From assembly GCF_004363555.1 (NCBI RefSeq), contig NZ_SNZJ01000002.1, positions 124,001 through 188,000 on the forward strand: a stretch of DNA of 64,000 bases. Reading direction: 5' to 3'. A program made the position numbers and the translations under genes. Under the pieces are notes generated by a model. The model ran no database searches and was not told the origin of the DNA. It saw only the letters and a program-made list of their open reading frames with translations. Source of the DNA: Halomonas ventosae (GTDB lineage Bacteria; Pseudomonadota; Gammaproteobacteria; Pseudomonadales; Halomonadaceae). This document shows, in pieces, positions 8,278-18,173 of the stretch (position 1 is its first letter; each line of letters starts with the position of its first letter).

Positions 8278-9870
8278 TCAGGGGTTCTTCACGTAGGCGT
8301 TCTTGCGCAGGTAGAACCACCAGTTGACGACCAGGCAGATGGCGTAGAAGACCGCGAAGCCGTACATGGCCATCTCCGGGGTGCCGGCCTTGATCTGCTC
8401 GCCCATCACCCGCGGGGCGATGAAGGCGCCGTAGGCCGCCACGGCGGATGTCCAGCCCAGCACCGGGCCCTTCTGCTGCAGATCGAAGATGAAGCCGATA
8501 CTGCGGAAGGTGGAGCCGTTGCCGATGCCGCTGGCGGCGAACAGCACGATGAACAGCAGCAGGAACATCCAGAAGTACTGGTTGGGATCGGTGGCGTTGT
8601 AGGCCAGCATCATCACGTAGCCCACGGCGGCGGAGGCCAGGACCATCACCACGGAGATCGCCTGGGTGACGATGGCACCGCCCACCTTGTCGGAGATCCA
8701 GCCGCCCACCGGGCGGATCAGCGCGCCGACGAAGGGACCCATCCAGGCCCAGGTGAGGGCGCTGGGGGCATCCGGGTTGGCGATGCGAGAGACGCTGCCG
8801 TCGGCGGCCACCTCCATCATGTTGCCGAAGATGACGCTGATGGAGAGCGGCAGCGCCGCGGAGAAGCCGATGAAGGAGCCGAAGGTGGCGATGTAGAGCA
8901 CCGTCATCGCCCAGGTGTGCTTGTTGGAGAAGATCGCGAACTGCTTCTGGATGTTCGGTTTGATATCACCCGGGATCAGGCGCAGCAGGAACAGGGTCAG
9001 CACGATGGTCAGCGGCAGGGCGAGCCACATGTTGAGCCAGCCCAGCGCCACCACGCCGATGATCGAGGTCAGGATGCCCACCGCATAGAGGCCCAGGATC
9101 TTGCCGAAGGCCTGCACGGGCGAGCCGGGATTGGGCGTGATGGCACGAATGTTGTTCATGCCGAACCAGCCGGCGAAGGCCAGCGGGATCAGGAACACCA
9201 GCCAGATGAAGCCGGCGTTCTGGATCCAGGTATCGGTGCCCGCCTCGATGCGCCCGATCAGGGTGCCGCTGGCCTTCTGCAGCTCCATGGCATCGCCGCC
9301 CAGCGCGCCGAAGATGCCCACGGTCATCACCAGCGGGATCAGGATCTGCATGGTGGTGACGCCGAAGTTGCCGAGGCCGGCGTTCATGCCCAGGGCGTAG
9401 CCCTGCTGCTTCTTGGGGAAGAAGCTGGAGATGTTGCTCATCGAGTTGGCGAAGTTGCCGCCGCCGATGCCGGAGAGCAGCGCCAGCGCCTGGAACACCC
9501 AGAAGGGCGTGCCCGGGTTCATCAGCGCGATGCCGGTGCCCAGGGCGGGTACCATCAGCAGGGCGGTGGTCAGGAAGATGGTGTTGCGCCCGCCGGCGAT
9601 GCGGATCATGAACGAGGCCGGGATGCGCAGGGTGGCGCCGGCGAGGCCGGCAATGGCGGTCAGGGTGAACAGCTGGTCCACCGTGAACGGGAAGCCGAGG
9701 TTGCGCATCTGGGTGGTGATCATGCCCCACATCAGCCAGACGGCGAAGCCCATCAGCAGGCTGGGAATGGAGATCCAGAGGTTGCGGCTGGCAACCTTCT
9801 TGCCCTCCTTCTCCCAGAACTCCTCGTTCTCGACATCCCAGTGTTCGATGTCGGCATTCTTTCTGGTCAT
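8278..9870 (-). CDS. narK: Nitrate/nitrite antiporter, NarK/NarU-like MFS
   Basis: This 530-residue carrier most closely resembles enterobacterial NarK and NarU. Its N-terminus has the same FWEKEGKKVASRNLWISIP pattern, with substrate arginines in ATLRIPASFM (helix 2) and ALIRPVGGWI (helix 8) and the nitrate signature MNAGLGNFG. The ATG at 9870 is preceded by GAGGGGAA at good spacing, so I rejected an in-frame start at 9933. It is the first gene of the minus-strand carrier series, and candidate NarL sites lie 143-165 bases upstream. It probably exchanges nitrate for nitrite across the inner membrane. Confidence 0.92.
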   Translation of the reverse strand: MTRKNADIEHWDVENEEFWEKEGKKVASRNLWISIPSLLMGFAVWLMWGMITTQMRNLGFPFTVDQLFTLTAIAGLAGATLRIPASFMIRIAGGRNTIFLTTALLMVPALGTGIALMNPGTPFWVFQALALLSGIGGGNFANSMSNISSFFPKKQQGYALGMNAGLGNFGVTTMQILIPLVMTVGIFGALGGDAMELQKASGTLIGRIEAGTDTWIQNAGFIWLVFLIPLAFAGWFGMNNIRAITPNPGSPVQAFGKILGLYAVGILTSIIGVVALGWLNMWLALPLTIVLTLFLLRLIPGDIKPNIQKQFAIFSNKHTWAMTVLYIATFGSFIGFSAALPLSISVIFGNMMEVAADGSVSRIANPDAPSALTWAWMGPFVGALIRPVGGWISDKVGGAIVTQAISVVMVLASAAVGYVMMLAYNATDPNQYFWMFLLLFIVLFAASGIGNGSTFRSIGFIFDLQQKGPVLGWTSAVAAYGAFIAPRVMGEQIKAGTPEMAMYGFAVFYAICLVVNWWFYLRKNAYVKNP

Positions 9871-10012
9871 GGCATTTCCCCTCAGAGCGCTTGCGTGGGC
9901 CCCCGGCCCGCGGTCACGGTTGACCGATATCAAGGCCTTGGGCTTTGCCGCGAAAGATACGCCTCGTCGAGAAGCGGCGAAACGGGGGGAAAATGCCGGA
10001 AGATCCGCAGGA

Positions 10013-10035
10013 TACCTCCAGGGAGGTAGGAGGTA
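10013..10035. promoter_or_regulatory. Candidate NarL binding sites upstream of narK
   Basis: TACCTCCAGGGAGGTA is a perfect inverted repeat of two heptamers separated by two bases, the 7-2-7 layout preferred by NarL. A third copy, GGAGGTA, abuts it at 10029-10035, and a fourth lies at 10120-10126. The heptamer differs from the E. coli NarL consensus TACYYMT only in its last base. A possible -10 (TATAGC, minus strand, about 10041-10046) lies just upstream. The remaining bases of this 268-base gap hold no gene. Confidence 0.55.
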
Positions 10036-10138
10036 TCCGGCTATAGTTCATTGATCTTTAAGGATTTAATTGTGGCGGACGGGGTGGTGGGAGCGGCGGC
10101 GGACGCCTCGGGAGTCTTTGGAGGTATCCACACAGGAT

Positions 10139-10804
10139 CTACTTGTCCACACCCTCCTGGACGGCCCATACCGCGGCCTCCACCCGCGAACGCAGGTTGA
10201 GCTTCTTGAGCAGGTGCTTGACGTGCACCTTCACCGTGCCTTCGGTGATGTCGAGCTTGCGGGCGATCAGCTTGTTGGAGAGGCCGGCGGCCAGCTCGCG
10301 CAGGATCTCGCGCTCGCGCTGGGTCAGGCTGTGGATATCCGGGGCCGACGGCTGGTTGCGCTGACTGCGCAGGGCCTCGGCCAGCAGGGCGGTGAGGCTC
10401 TCGCTGATCACCATGCGCCCCAGGGCCGCCTGGCGCAGCTGGCGCACCATCTCGTCGGGGTCCATGTCCTTGAGCAGGTAGCCGTCGGCGCCGCTGCGCA
10501 GGGCGGCGACCACGTCCTCCTCGTGATCCGAGACGGTGAACATCACGATGCGTCCGGCATAGCCCTGTTCGCGCAGCGCCTTCAGGGTGGCGATGCCGTC
10601 CATGCCGGGCATGTTGAGGTCGAGCAGGATCATGTCGGGGTCGAGTTCGCCGGCGAGCCGGAGTCCGACCTCCGGTTCGCCCGCCTCGCCGGCCAGGTCC
10701 AGGTCGTCTTCCAGCTCGAGCAGCTGCGCCACGCCGCGGCGCAGCAGCGGATGGTCGTCGATGAGCAGGATCGTGGCAGGGGTGTCGTGATCGGTCCGGG
10801 TCAT
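10139..10804 (-). CDS. narL: Nitrate/nitrite response regulator NarL
   Basis: A 221-residue LuxR-type response regulator. The receiver domain has the acidic pair DD at 16-17, the phospho-acceptor Asp62 in [11 protein letters not shown] and the conserved lysine in YLLKDMD. The C-terminal helix-turn-helix includes [19 protein letters not shown] and [19 protein letters not shown], as in NarL/NarP. The gene starts five bases after the stop of narX, so sensor and regulator are co-transcribed. Phosphorylated NarL would activate narG and the carriers in response to nitrate; candidate sites are noted around 10013, 12804 and 14249. Confidence 0.92.
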   Translation of the reverse strand: MTRTDHDTPATILLIDDHPLLRRGVAQLLELEDDLDLAGEAGEPEVGLRLAGELDPDMILLDLNMPGMDGIATLKALREQGYAGRIVMFTVSDHEEDVVAALRSGADGYLLKDMDPDEMVRQLRQAALGRMVISESLTALLAEALRSQRNQPSAPDIHSLTQREREILRELAAGLSNKLIARKLDITEGTVKVHVKHLLKKLNLRSRVEAAVWAVQEGVDK

Positions 10805-10809
10805 CCTGG

Positions 10810-12714
10810 CTAGTCCCTGTGTCCGTGTTGAAAGGCGGTGGTCTCGGGCCCGCTGGCCGGCTGCTGGGCGATCAGCCGCGCGGTCTGGGGAGAGAAAGCG
10901 AGCTCGACCAGGGTGCCGCCGGCCTGGCGGTTGCGTACCTCGAACTCGCCGCCCAGGGTATCGGCACGGTCGCGCATGATCACCAGGCCGTAGTGCATGG
11001 GCGGCGAGCCGTCCGCCGGCAGGCCGATGCCGTCATCCTCGACCATGACATGCAGCCGGGCCTGCTGGAAGCGCACCGTGACCGCCGCCCAGTGGGCCTG
11101 GGCATGCTTGTGGATGTTGGCCAGCGCCTCGCGGACCACCTGCAGCACATGGATCTCCTCGTTGGGATTGAGCAGGTGGGGCGGCACGTCGAAGAACAGC
11201 TCGACCTTGAAGCCCAGCCGCTCGGCGAACTCCTCGGTGGTCTGGCGCATGGCGCTCTGCAGGCCGGGGCCCTCTAGCTTGAGGCGGAAGGTGGTGAGCA
11301 GCTCGCGCAGCTGACGATAGGCACTGTCGAGCCCGGTGCGCAGCTCGCCGAAGACCGCGGTCTGGGCCTCGCGGGGCATCTCCCGGGCCTGCATGCGCTC
11401 GAGCCTGGCGACCTGCATCTTGAGGTAGGAGAGCGACTGGGCCAGGGAGTCGTGGAGCTCCCGGGCGATGATGGTGCGCTCGTTCATCAGCGTCACCTGC
11501 TGCTGCTCCTCGATGCGCCGCTGAAGGTAGACCGCCGTGGCCAGCTGGTCGGTGAGGGCATTGAGCAGCCGGCGGGTGCTGTCGGTGAGTTCGCTTCCCT
11601 CGGCATACCAGACCTCCAGGGTGCCGAGCAGGGTCGCGCCGACGCTCACCGGGAGCAGCAGGCACTCCGCATCGCCGTGCTCCGAGAGCTCCAGGGGCTC
11701 CGGGTCGAGCAGGCAGGCGTGGCAGTCGTGGTCGCGGCAGTAGGTCGGGCGGCTGCGCGAATGGGTCGCGAGGATCGGCACCTCGCGGTCGTCGAAGGGG
11801 TCATGCAGCGAGAGCCGGATCGGGCCGATCTCGAGCAGTTCCTCGATGCGGCGCAGCATCGGAGCGGCGCTGGTGCAGAGGTCGTTGCCGCCGCCATAGA
11901 GGGCCCGGCTGCCGTCGTGGAGCACCTGCATGACCCGGTTGCTGCGCTCGAGCTCCTGCTTCTTGCGTGAGACGCGCGCCTCCAGCTCGGCGTAGCTGGT
12001 GGCAAGCTCGCCGGACATGGTATCCAGGGTCCGCCCCAGCAGGGCCAGCTCGTCGCTGCCCTTGAGCCGGGTGCGATAGTGGAAGTTGCGGCGGCCGGCC
12101 TCCCGGGCGAGTACCACCAGCTGGTGCAGCGGGGCCACCAGGTTGTGGCGGATGTCGTAGAGGGCGATTGCCACCACCACGGCTGTGAGTACCAGGAAGA
12201 GGATCTGCAGCACGCTGAGCAGGTGGATCTTGGCCTCGCTGTTCTTCTCCAGCCGGGTGACCAGCTGATCGATGTCGCCCACCAGGCCGTCCAGGGTCTG
12301 GCGCAGGGCGTCGACCTCCAGGCCGCCGCCGGCAATGGAGCGGGTCACCTGGGGCGCCAGCGCCTCGTCCCAGCGCGCCTGCAGCAGCCGGTACTGCTCC
12401 CGCAGGGGGTGGTCCTCGGCCTCGGGCAGGGCCTGGGTCAGCCGGGGGCTGGCCAGGCGCTCTCGGAAGCGCTCGGCCAGTGCCTGGACCCGTTCGCGCT
12501 GCGCCGCCTCGGGCTGGCGTTCGTAGCGCTGCAGGGCCGCGACGATCTGGTAGGTGTTCATGCGCAGCGAGCCGGCCACGTTGATGGCGGCGGCATCGCC
12601 GCGGCTGCCGTTGGCCACCACCATGGTCACCACGATGCTGACCAGTGCCAGGGCGCTGATCGCCAGCAGCGAGGCGCTGATGCGGGCCACCAGGGAGCGT
12701 TGCAGCAGTTTCAT
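10810..12714 (-). CDS. narX: Nitrate/nitrite sensor histidine kinase NarX
   Basis: A 634-residue membrane kinase. After the first helix comes the periplasmic P-box, [18 protein letters not shown], the nitrate-binding element of NarX/NarQ. A second helix, a HAMP segment and a central domain with a cysteine cluster (CRDHDCHAC) follow, then a HisKA_3 domain with the phospho-acceptor His in [16 protein letters not shown] and an ATPase domain. I prefer the ATG at 12714, which has GGAGGG upstream, to a GTG at 12735. It is divergent from the carrier gene at 12876 and forms an operon with narL. Confidence 0.93.
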   Translation of the reverse strand: MKLLQRSLVARISASLLAISALALVSIVVTMVVANGSRGDAAAINVAGSLRMNTYQIVAALQRYERQPEAAQRERVQALAERFRERLASPRLTQALPEAEDHPLREQYRLLQARWDEALAPQVTRSIAGGGLEVDALRQTLDGLVGDIDQLVTRLEKNSEAKIHLLSVLQILFLVLTAVVVAIALYDIRHNLVAPLHQLVVLAREAGRRNFHYRTRLKGSDELALLGRTLDTMSGELATSYAELEARVSRKKQELERSNRVMQVLHDGSRALYGGGNDLCTSAAPMLRRIEELLEIGPIRLSLHDPFDDREVPILATHSRSRPTYCRDHDCHACLLDPEPLELSEHGDAECLLLPVSVGATLLGTLEVWYAEGSELTDSTRRLLNALTDQLATAVYLQRRIEEQQQVTLMNERTIIARELHDSLAQSLSYLKMQVARLERMQAREMPREAQTAVFGELRTGLDSAYRQLRELLTTFRLKLEGPGLQSAMRQTTEEFAERLGFKVELFFDVPPHLLNPNEEIHVLQVVREALANIHKHAQAHWAAVTVRFQQARLHVMVEDDGIGLPADGSPPMHYGLVIMRDRADTLGGEFEVRNRQAGGTLVELAFSPQTARLIAQQPASGPETTAFQHGHRD

Positions 12715-12762
12715 CGGCGGCAGGGCCCTCCGCACGCGTCACACGTGTATGGATTCAGGGTG

Positions 12763-12810
12763 CCACTATACCCTAGTGGGTAGTGGTTGCTCCCTCAAAG
12801 GTGTACCTCC
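12763..12810. promoter_or_regulatory. Divergent narX / narK-like promoter region with nested inverted repeats
   Basis: This gap between two divergent genes contains nested repeats: CCACTA (12763) with TAGTGG (12781), and TACCC (12769) with GGGTA (12778). The latter resemble NarL heptamers set back to back. A copy of the local heptamer TACCTCC follows at 12804-12810. TATACC at 12767-12772 could be a -10 element. A shared nitrate-responsive control region is a reasonable inference. Confidence 0.4.
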
Positions 12811-12875
12811 CTTGCCCTTTTGACCCGGCCCCCGGGGCTTCCGAGAATTCAGCCATACCTCTCGAGCCCCGGCCC

Positions 12876-14207
12876 ATGTCCCGCGACCCCGATGTCCTCA
12901 AGAACGAGCCCCGCGATGTGCCGGTCGATGGCGAATCGGCGCCCCCGGGCTATCGCTCGCTGGTGGTGGTCGTGCTCTCGCCGCTGGCCTTCGCCCTGGT
13001 CTTCGCCTGCTGGACCCTGTTCGCCGTGCTCGGCGTGGAGCTACGCCGGGACCTGGCCCTGGGCAGCGTCGGCTTCGCGGTGCTGCTGGCCATGCCGATG
13101 CTCGCCGGGGCCCTGGCCAGCCTGCCCATGGCGCTGTTGGCCCGTCGCCTCGGCGGGCGTCGGGTGATGCTCGGCTGCCTGCTGCTGACCTGTCCCTTCC
13201 TGTGGTGGGTGAGCCAGGCGCATCACTACCTGGAGTTCCTGCTGGCCGGCCTGGGGCTGGGGCTGGGCGCCGGGGCACTGGCCGCCGGCCTGGTCTATGT
13301 GGCGGAACTGGGGCCACCGCGGCATGCCGGCCTGGCGCTGGGCCTCTACGGGGCCGGCATGCTGGGGGCGGGGCTGAGCTACCTGCTGCTGCCGCTGGTC
13401 AGCCAGGCCTACGGCTGGCGCATGGCACCGCTGCTCTACCTGCTGCCGGTGCTGCTGGTGGCGGCGCTGCTGTGGTTGTTCGCCGATGACGCCGATGCGC
13501 CTGCGCCCGTGGGCGAGACGGAGGAGGACGAGGCGCCGCCGGCGCGGGTTTCGCCAAGGACGCGCGTCGTCCGCTTCGCCTGCCTCCTCGCCGACTGGCA
13601 GCTGTGGCGGTTGGCGATCACCTACAGCTTCTTCTTCGGCGCCTTCGTGGCCCTGGCGCTGTGGCTGCCCGGCCACCTGGCGGTGCGCTATGGCCTCTCG
13701 CTGCAGGCCGCGGCCCTCTGGGCCCTGCCCTTCACGCTCGCCGTCGGGGCGGGCCAGGTGATCGGCGGCGCGCTGGCCGATTGGCGCGACTTCCGCAGCC
13801 TGCGCTGGTGGGTCAGCGCCTTCGTGCTGGCCTGCCTCTTCCTGCTCTCCTATCCCCCCTTCTCGATGCGCATCGAGGGCGTGCATGGCGAACTGACGCT
13901 GCACTATGCGGCTCCGCTGTGGGGCTTCATGGGGCTGCTGGTGGCCATGGGCGTCGCCATGGGCATGGGGCAGGGCAGCCTGATGCGGCTGATCCACCGC
14001 GATCATGGCGGCGACATGGCCCTGGTGGGCGGACTGGCGCTGACCCTGGGCGGGCTCTTCGCCGCCCTGCTGCCGCCGGTCTTCGTGCTGGGCGGCGAGT
14101 GGCTCGGGGTAGGCACCGCAGGCTTCATGTTCCTCTATGCCGCCCTGGTGGCGTGCATGCTGGTGATGCTCGCCGACCATGCGCGAGGCCGGGGGCGTGC
14201 CCGCTGA
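12876..14207 (+). CDS. Divergent NarK-family MFS protein lacking nitrate-binding residues
   Basis: A 443-residue major facilitator that aligns along its whole length with the NarK1-like carrier of this window but has lost its substrate determinants. The helix 2 arginine is Ser82 (ALASLPMALL), the signature asparagine is Met162 (LYGAGMLGAG), and the helix 8 arginine is Gln294 (GAGQVIGGAL). It may therefore move another solute, or serve a non-transport role. I chose the ATG at 12876, 31 codons inside the longest frame, because homology begins after it. It is divergent from narX and precedes narG by 198 bases. Confidence 0.85.
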   Translation: MSRDPDVLKNEPRDVPVDGESAPPGYRSLVVVVLSPLAFALVFACWTLFAVLGVELRRDLALGSVGFAVLLAMPMLAGALASLPMALLARRLGGRRVMLGCLLLTCPFLWWVSQAHHYLEFLLAGLGLGLGAGALAAGLVYVAELGPPRHAGLALGLYGAGMLGAGLSYLLLPLVSQAYGWRMAPLLYLLPVLLVAALLWLFADDADAPAPVGETEEDEAPPARVSPRTRVVRFACLLADWQLWRLAITYSFFFGAFVALALWLPGHLAVRYGLSLQAAALWALPFTLAVGAGQVIGGALADWRDFRSLRWWVSAFVLACLFLLSYPPFSMRIEGVHGELTLHYAAPLWGFMGLLVAMGVAMGMGQGSLMRLIHRDHGGDMALVGGLALTLGGLFAALLPPVFVLGGEWLGVGTAGFMFLYAALVACMLVMLADHARGRGRAR

Positions 14208-14248
14208 ATGCTCCGTCTAACCCTTCCTTCACCGCCGCCTATCCCCTT

Positions 14249-14276
14249 GGAGGTAGGGGGCATGTATATGGAGGTA
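14249..14276 (+). promoter_or_regulatory. Candidate NarL sites in the narG promoter region
   Basis: Two direct copies of GGAGGTA, each preceded by T, begin at 14249 and 14270. The spacing of 21 bases is two helical turns, so both would present on the same DNA face. The same heptamer occurs upstream of the narK series. The sites lie about 130-155 bases before the narG ATG; the rest of this 198-base gap holds the leader and a GGAGAG ribosome-binding site. Confidence 0.5.
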
Positions 14277-14405
14277 ACCGGGCAGTATTCCGCCTGCCAA
14301 TCCCCCAGAATTCCCCCCATGGAAGCTGCCTGAGCCCTGCGAGGGAGCGGCAGTCCGAGTGGCCCGGGGTGGCCACGCATCTTTTCAGGAGCCTGGAGAG
14401 CGACC

Positions 14406-17400
14406 ATGAGTCACTTCATCGATCGGCTGAACTTCTTCCGCAAGGCCCGCGAACCCTTCGCCAACGAGCACGGCGAGGTGCGCCAGGAGTCCCGCGAGTG
14501 GGAGAACGGCTACCGGCAGCGCTGGCAGCACGACAAGGTGGTGCGGTCCACCCACGGGGTGAACTGCACCGGTTCGTGCAGCTGGAAGATCTACGTCAAG
14601 AATGGCCTGGTCACCTGGGAGACCCAGCAGACCGACTACCCGCGCACCCGGCCCGACCTGCCCAACCACGAGCCGCGGGGCTGCCCGCGTGGCGCCAGCT
14701 ACTCCTGGTACATCTACAGCGCCAATCGCCTCAAGCACCCGCTGATCAGGAAGCCGCTGCTCAAGCTGTGGCGCGAGGCCCTCGAGGCGAAGCGCGACCC
14801 GGTGGACGCCTGGGCCTCCATCGTCGAGGACCCGGCCCGGGCCAAGCAGTACAAGCGTGCCCGCGGCATGGGCGGCTTCGTGCGCGCCGACTGGGACGAG
14901 CTCAACGAGCTGATCGCCGCCTCCAACGTCTACACCGCCAAGCAGTTCGGCCCGGACCGCATCATCGGCTTCTCGCCGATCCCTGCCATGTCCATGGTCA
15001 GCTATGCCGCGGGCAGCCGCTACCTGTCGCTGATCGGCGGCGTCTGCATGAGCTTCTATGACTGGTACTGCGACCTGCCGCCGGCCTCGCCGATGACCTG
15101 GGGCGAGCAGACCGACGTGCCCGAGTCCGCCGACTGGTACAACTCCGGCTACATCATCGCCTGGGGCTCCAACGTCCCGCAGACCCGTACCCCGGATGCC
15201 CACTTCTTCACCGAGGTGCGCTACAAGGGCACCAAGACCGTCTCGGTCACCCCGGACTACGCCGAGGTCTCCAAGCTCACCGACGAGTGGCTCTCCGCCA
15301 CGCAGGGCACCGATGCCGCCCTGGCCATGGCCATGGGGCACGTCATCCTCAAGGAGTTCCACCTCGACAAGCCCAGCGCCTACTTCACCGACTACGTGAG
15401 GCGCTACAGCGACATGCCCTTCCTGGTCGAGCTCGAAGCCCGCGAGGACGGCAGCTATGCGCCGGGCCGCCAGATGCGCGCCAGCGACTTCGAGGCGAGC
15501 CTGGACCAGGCCAACAACCCTGAGTGGAAAACCGTCGCCTGGGACGAGACCCGTGACCAGCTGGTGGTGCCGCGCGGCTCCATCGGCTTCCGCTGGGGCG
15601 AGACCGGCGACGAGGTGGGCAAGTGGAACCTCGAGCCGCTGGATGCCGAAGGCACCGAGATCAAGCCGCTGCTGACCCTGGCCGACAAGCATGACGAGGT
15701 GGCGAAGGTCGCCTTCCCCTACTTCGGTGGCATCGCCCACGAGCACTTCGACCACGTCAAGAGCGGCGGCGCCAGCGACGAGCTGCTGTTCCACAGCCTG
15801 CCCGCCAAGCGCCTCAAGCGGGCCGATGGCTCGGACGTGCTGGCGGTGACCGTGTTCGACCTGATGTGCGCCAACTACGGCATCGACCGCGGCTTCGGCG
15901 AGGACGACGGCGCCACCTCCTACGACCAGGTCAAGCCCTACACCCCGGCCTGGCAGGAGAAGATCACCGGCGTGCCGGCCGAGCAGGCCACCCGCATCGC
16001 CCGCGAGTTCGCCGACAACGCCGACAAGACCCAGGGGCGCAGCATGATCATCGTCGGTGCCGGCATGAACCACTGGTACCACATGGACATGAACTACCGC
16101 GGCCTGATCAACATGCTGGTCATGTGCGGCTGCATCGGCCAGAGCGGCGGCGGCTGGTCCCACTACGTGGGCCAGGAGAAGCTGCGCCCGCAGACCGGCT
16201 GGACCCCGCTGGCCTTCGGCCTCGACTGGCAGCGCCCGCCGCGCCACATGAACTCCACCTCCTTCTTCTACAACCACTCCTCCCAGTGGCGCTACGAGAA
16301 GCTGGAGATCAAGGAGATCCTCTCGCCGCTGGCCAAGGCCGAGGACTACCCCGGCAGCCTGATCGACTTCAACGTGCGATCAGAGCGCATGGGCTGGCTA
16401 CCCTCCGCGCCCCAGCTTGGCACCAACCCGCTGCGCCTGGCCGAGGCCGCCAAGGCCGCGGGCCTCTCCACCGCCGACTACGCCGTGGACCAGCTGAAGA
16501 GCGGCAAGCTCGCCTTCGCCGCGGAGGATCCGGACAACCCCCAGAACTTCCCGCGCAACATGTTCATCTGGCGCTCCAACCTGCTGGGCAGCTCCGGCAA
16601 GGGCCACGAGTACATGCTCAAGTACCTGCTGGGCACCCGCCACGGCATCCAGGGCAAGGACCTGGGCGAGTTCGGCGGCCAGAAGCCCGAGGAGGTCAAG
16701 TGGCATGACGAGGCGCCCGAGGGCAAGCTCGACCTGCTGGTGACCCTGGACTTCCGCATGTCCACCACCTGCCTCTACTCGGACGTCGTGCTGCCCACGG
16801 CGACCTGGTACGAGAAGGACGACCTCAACACCTCCGACATGCATCCCTTCATCCACCCGCTCACCGCGGCGACGGACCCGGCCTGGGAGTCGCGCAGCGA
16901 CTGGGACATCTACAAGGGCATCGCCAAGGCCTTCTCGAAGGTCTGCGTGGGGCACCTGGGCGAGGAGACCGACCTGGTCACCCTGCCGCACCAGCACGAC
17001 TCCCCCGCCGAGCTGGCCCAGGTCGAGGTCAGGGACTGGAAGAAGGGCGAGTGCGAGCCGATCCCCGGCAAGACCATGCCGGCGCTGATCGAGGTCAAGC
17101 GCAACTACCCCGAGACCTACGAGCGCTTCACCTCCATCGGCCCGCTGCTGGAGAGCATCGGCAACGGCGGCAAGGGCATCAGCTGGAACACCGAGAAGGA
17201 GGTGGACCTGCTCGGCAAGCTCAACCACCGCAAGCTGGACGGGCCCCACAAGGGGCGCCCGCAGATCGACAGCGCGGTGGACGCGGCCGAGATGATCCTG
17301 ACCCTGGCGCCGGAGACCAACGGCCAGGTGGCCGTCAAGGCCTGGGGCGCGCTCTCCAAGATCACCGGGCGGGACCATACCCACCTGGCGCATCCCAAGG

Positions 17401-18173
17401 AGGAGGAGAAGATCCGCTTCCGCGACATCGTCGCCCAGCCGCGCAAGATCATCTCCAGCCCGACCTGGTCCGGCCTCGAGGACGAGCACGTCTCCTACAA
17501 CGCCGGCTACACCAACGTCCACGAGCTGATCCCGTGGCGCACCGTCAGCGGCCGCCAGCAGTTCTACCAGGACCACCCCTGGATGCGCGCCTTCGGCGAG
17601 AGCCTGCTGGTCTACCGTCCGCCCATCGACACCAAGGCGGCGGTCAGCCTGGCCGAGACCAAGGGCAACGGCAACCCGGAGATCGCTCTGAACTGGATCA
17701 CCCCGCACCAGAAGTGGGGCATCCACTCCACCTACAGCGACAACCTGCTGATGCAGACCCTGTCGCGGGGCGGCCCGATCGTCTGGATGTCCGAGGATGA
17801 TGCCAGGTCCATCGGCGTCGAGGACAACGACTGGATCGAGCTGTACAACGCCAACGGCGCCATCGCGGCCCGCGCGGTGGTCAGCCAGCGGGTCAAGAAC
17901 GGCATGGCGATGATGTACCACGCCCAGGAGCGGATCCTGAACATGCCGGGCTCCGAGATCACCGGCACCCGGGGCGGCATCCACAACTCGGTGACCCGCG
18001 TGTGCCCCAAGCCGACCCACATGATCGGCGGCTACGCCCAGCTGTCCTACAGCTTCAACTACTACGGCACCGTCGGCTCCAACCGCGACGAGTTCGTCAT
18101 CGTGCGCAAGATGAAGAATATCGACTGGCTGGATGGCGAAGGCAATGACTACGAGCAGGAGGCCGTGAAATGA
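14406..18173 (+). CDS. narG: Respiratory nitrate reductase alpha subunit
   Basis: The 1255-residue catalytic subunit reduces nitrate to nitrite at a Mo-bis-MGD centre on the cytoplasmic face of the membrane. The FS0 iron-sulfur ligands are His50, Cys54, Cys58 and Cys93 in the segments STHGVNCTGSCSW and EPRGCPRG, as in E. coli NarG. Length and N-terminus match the enterobacterial enzyme closely. GGAGAG precedes the ATG at 14406. It is the first gene of narGHJI and overlaps narH by four bases. Expression is probably controlled by NarL and a Crp/Fnr protein. Confidence 0.98.
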   Translation: MSHFIDRLNFFRKAREPFANEHGEVRQESREWENGYRQRWQHDKVVRSTHGVNCTGSCSWKIYVKNGLVTWETQQTDYPRTRPDLPNHEPRGCPRGASYSWYIYSANRLKHPLIRKPLLKLWREALEAKRDPVDAWASIVEDPARAKQYKRARGMGGFVRADWDELNELIAASNVYTAKQFGPDRIIGFSPIPAMSMVSYAAGSRYLSLIGGVCMSFYDWYCDLPPASPMTWGEQTDVPESADWYNSGYIIAWGSNVPQTRTPDAHFFTEVRYKGTKTVSVTPDYAEVSKLTDEWLSATQGTDAALAMAMGHVILKEFHLDKPSAYFTDYVRRYSDMPFLVELEAREDGSYAPGRQMRASDFEASLDQANNPEWKTVAWDETRDQLVVPRGSIGFRWGETGDEVGKWNLEPLDAEGTEIKPLLTLADKHDEVAKVAFPYFGGIAHEHFDHVKSGGASDELLFHSLPAKRLKRADGSDVLAVTVFDLMCANYGIDRGFGEDDGATSYDQVKPYTPAWQEKITGVPAEQATRIAREFADNADKTQGRSMIIVGAGMNHWYHMDMNYRGLINMLVMCGCIGQSGGGWSHYVGQEKLRPQTGWTPLAFGLDWQRPPRHMNSTSFFYNHSSQWRYEKLEIKEILSPLAKAEDYPGSLIDFNVRSERMGWLPSAPQLGTNPLRLAEAAKAAGLSTADYAVDQLKSGKLAFAAEDPDNPQNFPRNMFIWRSNLLGSSGKGHEYMLKYLLGTRHGIQGKDLGEFGGQKPEEVKWHDEAPEGKLDLLVTLDFRMSTTCLYSDVVLPTATWYEKDDLNTSDMHPFIHPLTAATDPAWESRSDWDIYKGIAKAFSKVCVGHLGEETDLVTLPHQHDSPAELAQVEVRDWKKGECEPIPGKTMPALIEVKRNYPETYERFTSIGPLLESIGNGGKGISWNTEKEVDLLGKLNHRKLDGPHKGRPQIDSAVDAAEMILTLAPETNGQVAVKAWGALSKITGRDHTHLAHPKEEEKIRFRDIVAQPRKIISSPTWSGLEDEHVSYNAGYTNVHELIPWRTVSGRQQFYQDHPWMRAFGESLLVYRPPIDTKAAVSLAETKGNGNPEIALNWITPHQKWGIHSTYSDNLLMQTLSRGGPIVWMSEDDARSIGVEDNDWIELYNANGAIAARAVVSQRVKNGMAMMYHAQERILNMPGSEITGTRGGIHNSVTRVCPKPTHMIGGYAQLSYSFNYYGTVGSNRDEFVIVRKMKNIDWLDGEGNDYEQEAVK

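Noticed and set aside
10040..10062. FNR-like half-site (ATCAA on the minus strand) upstream of narK
   Set aside because: Only one half matches, and the distance to the nearby -10-like TATAGC is wrong for class II activation.
14385..18020. Two long minus-strand frames (630 and 540 residues)
   Set aside because: They lie antisense to narG, whose coding sequence is certain, and show no recognisable motifs.
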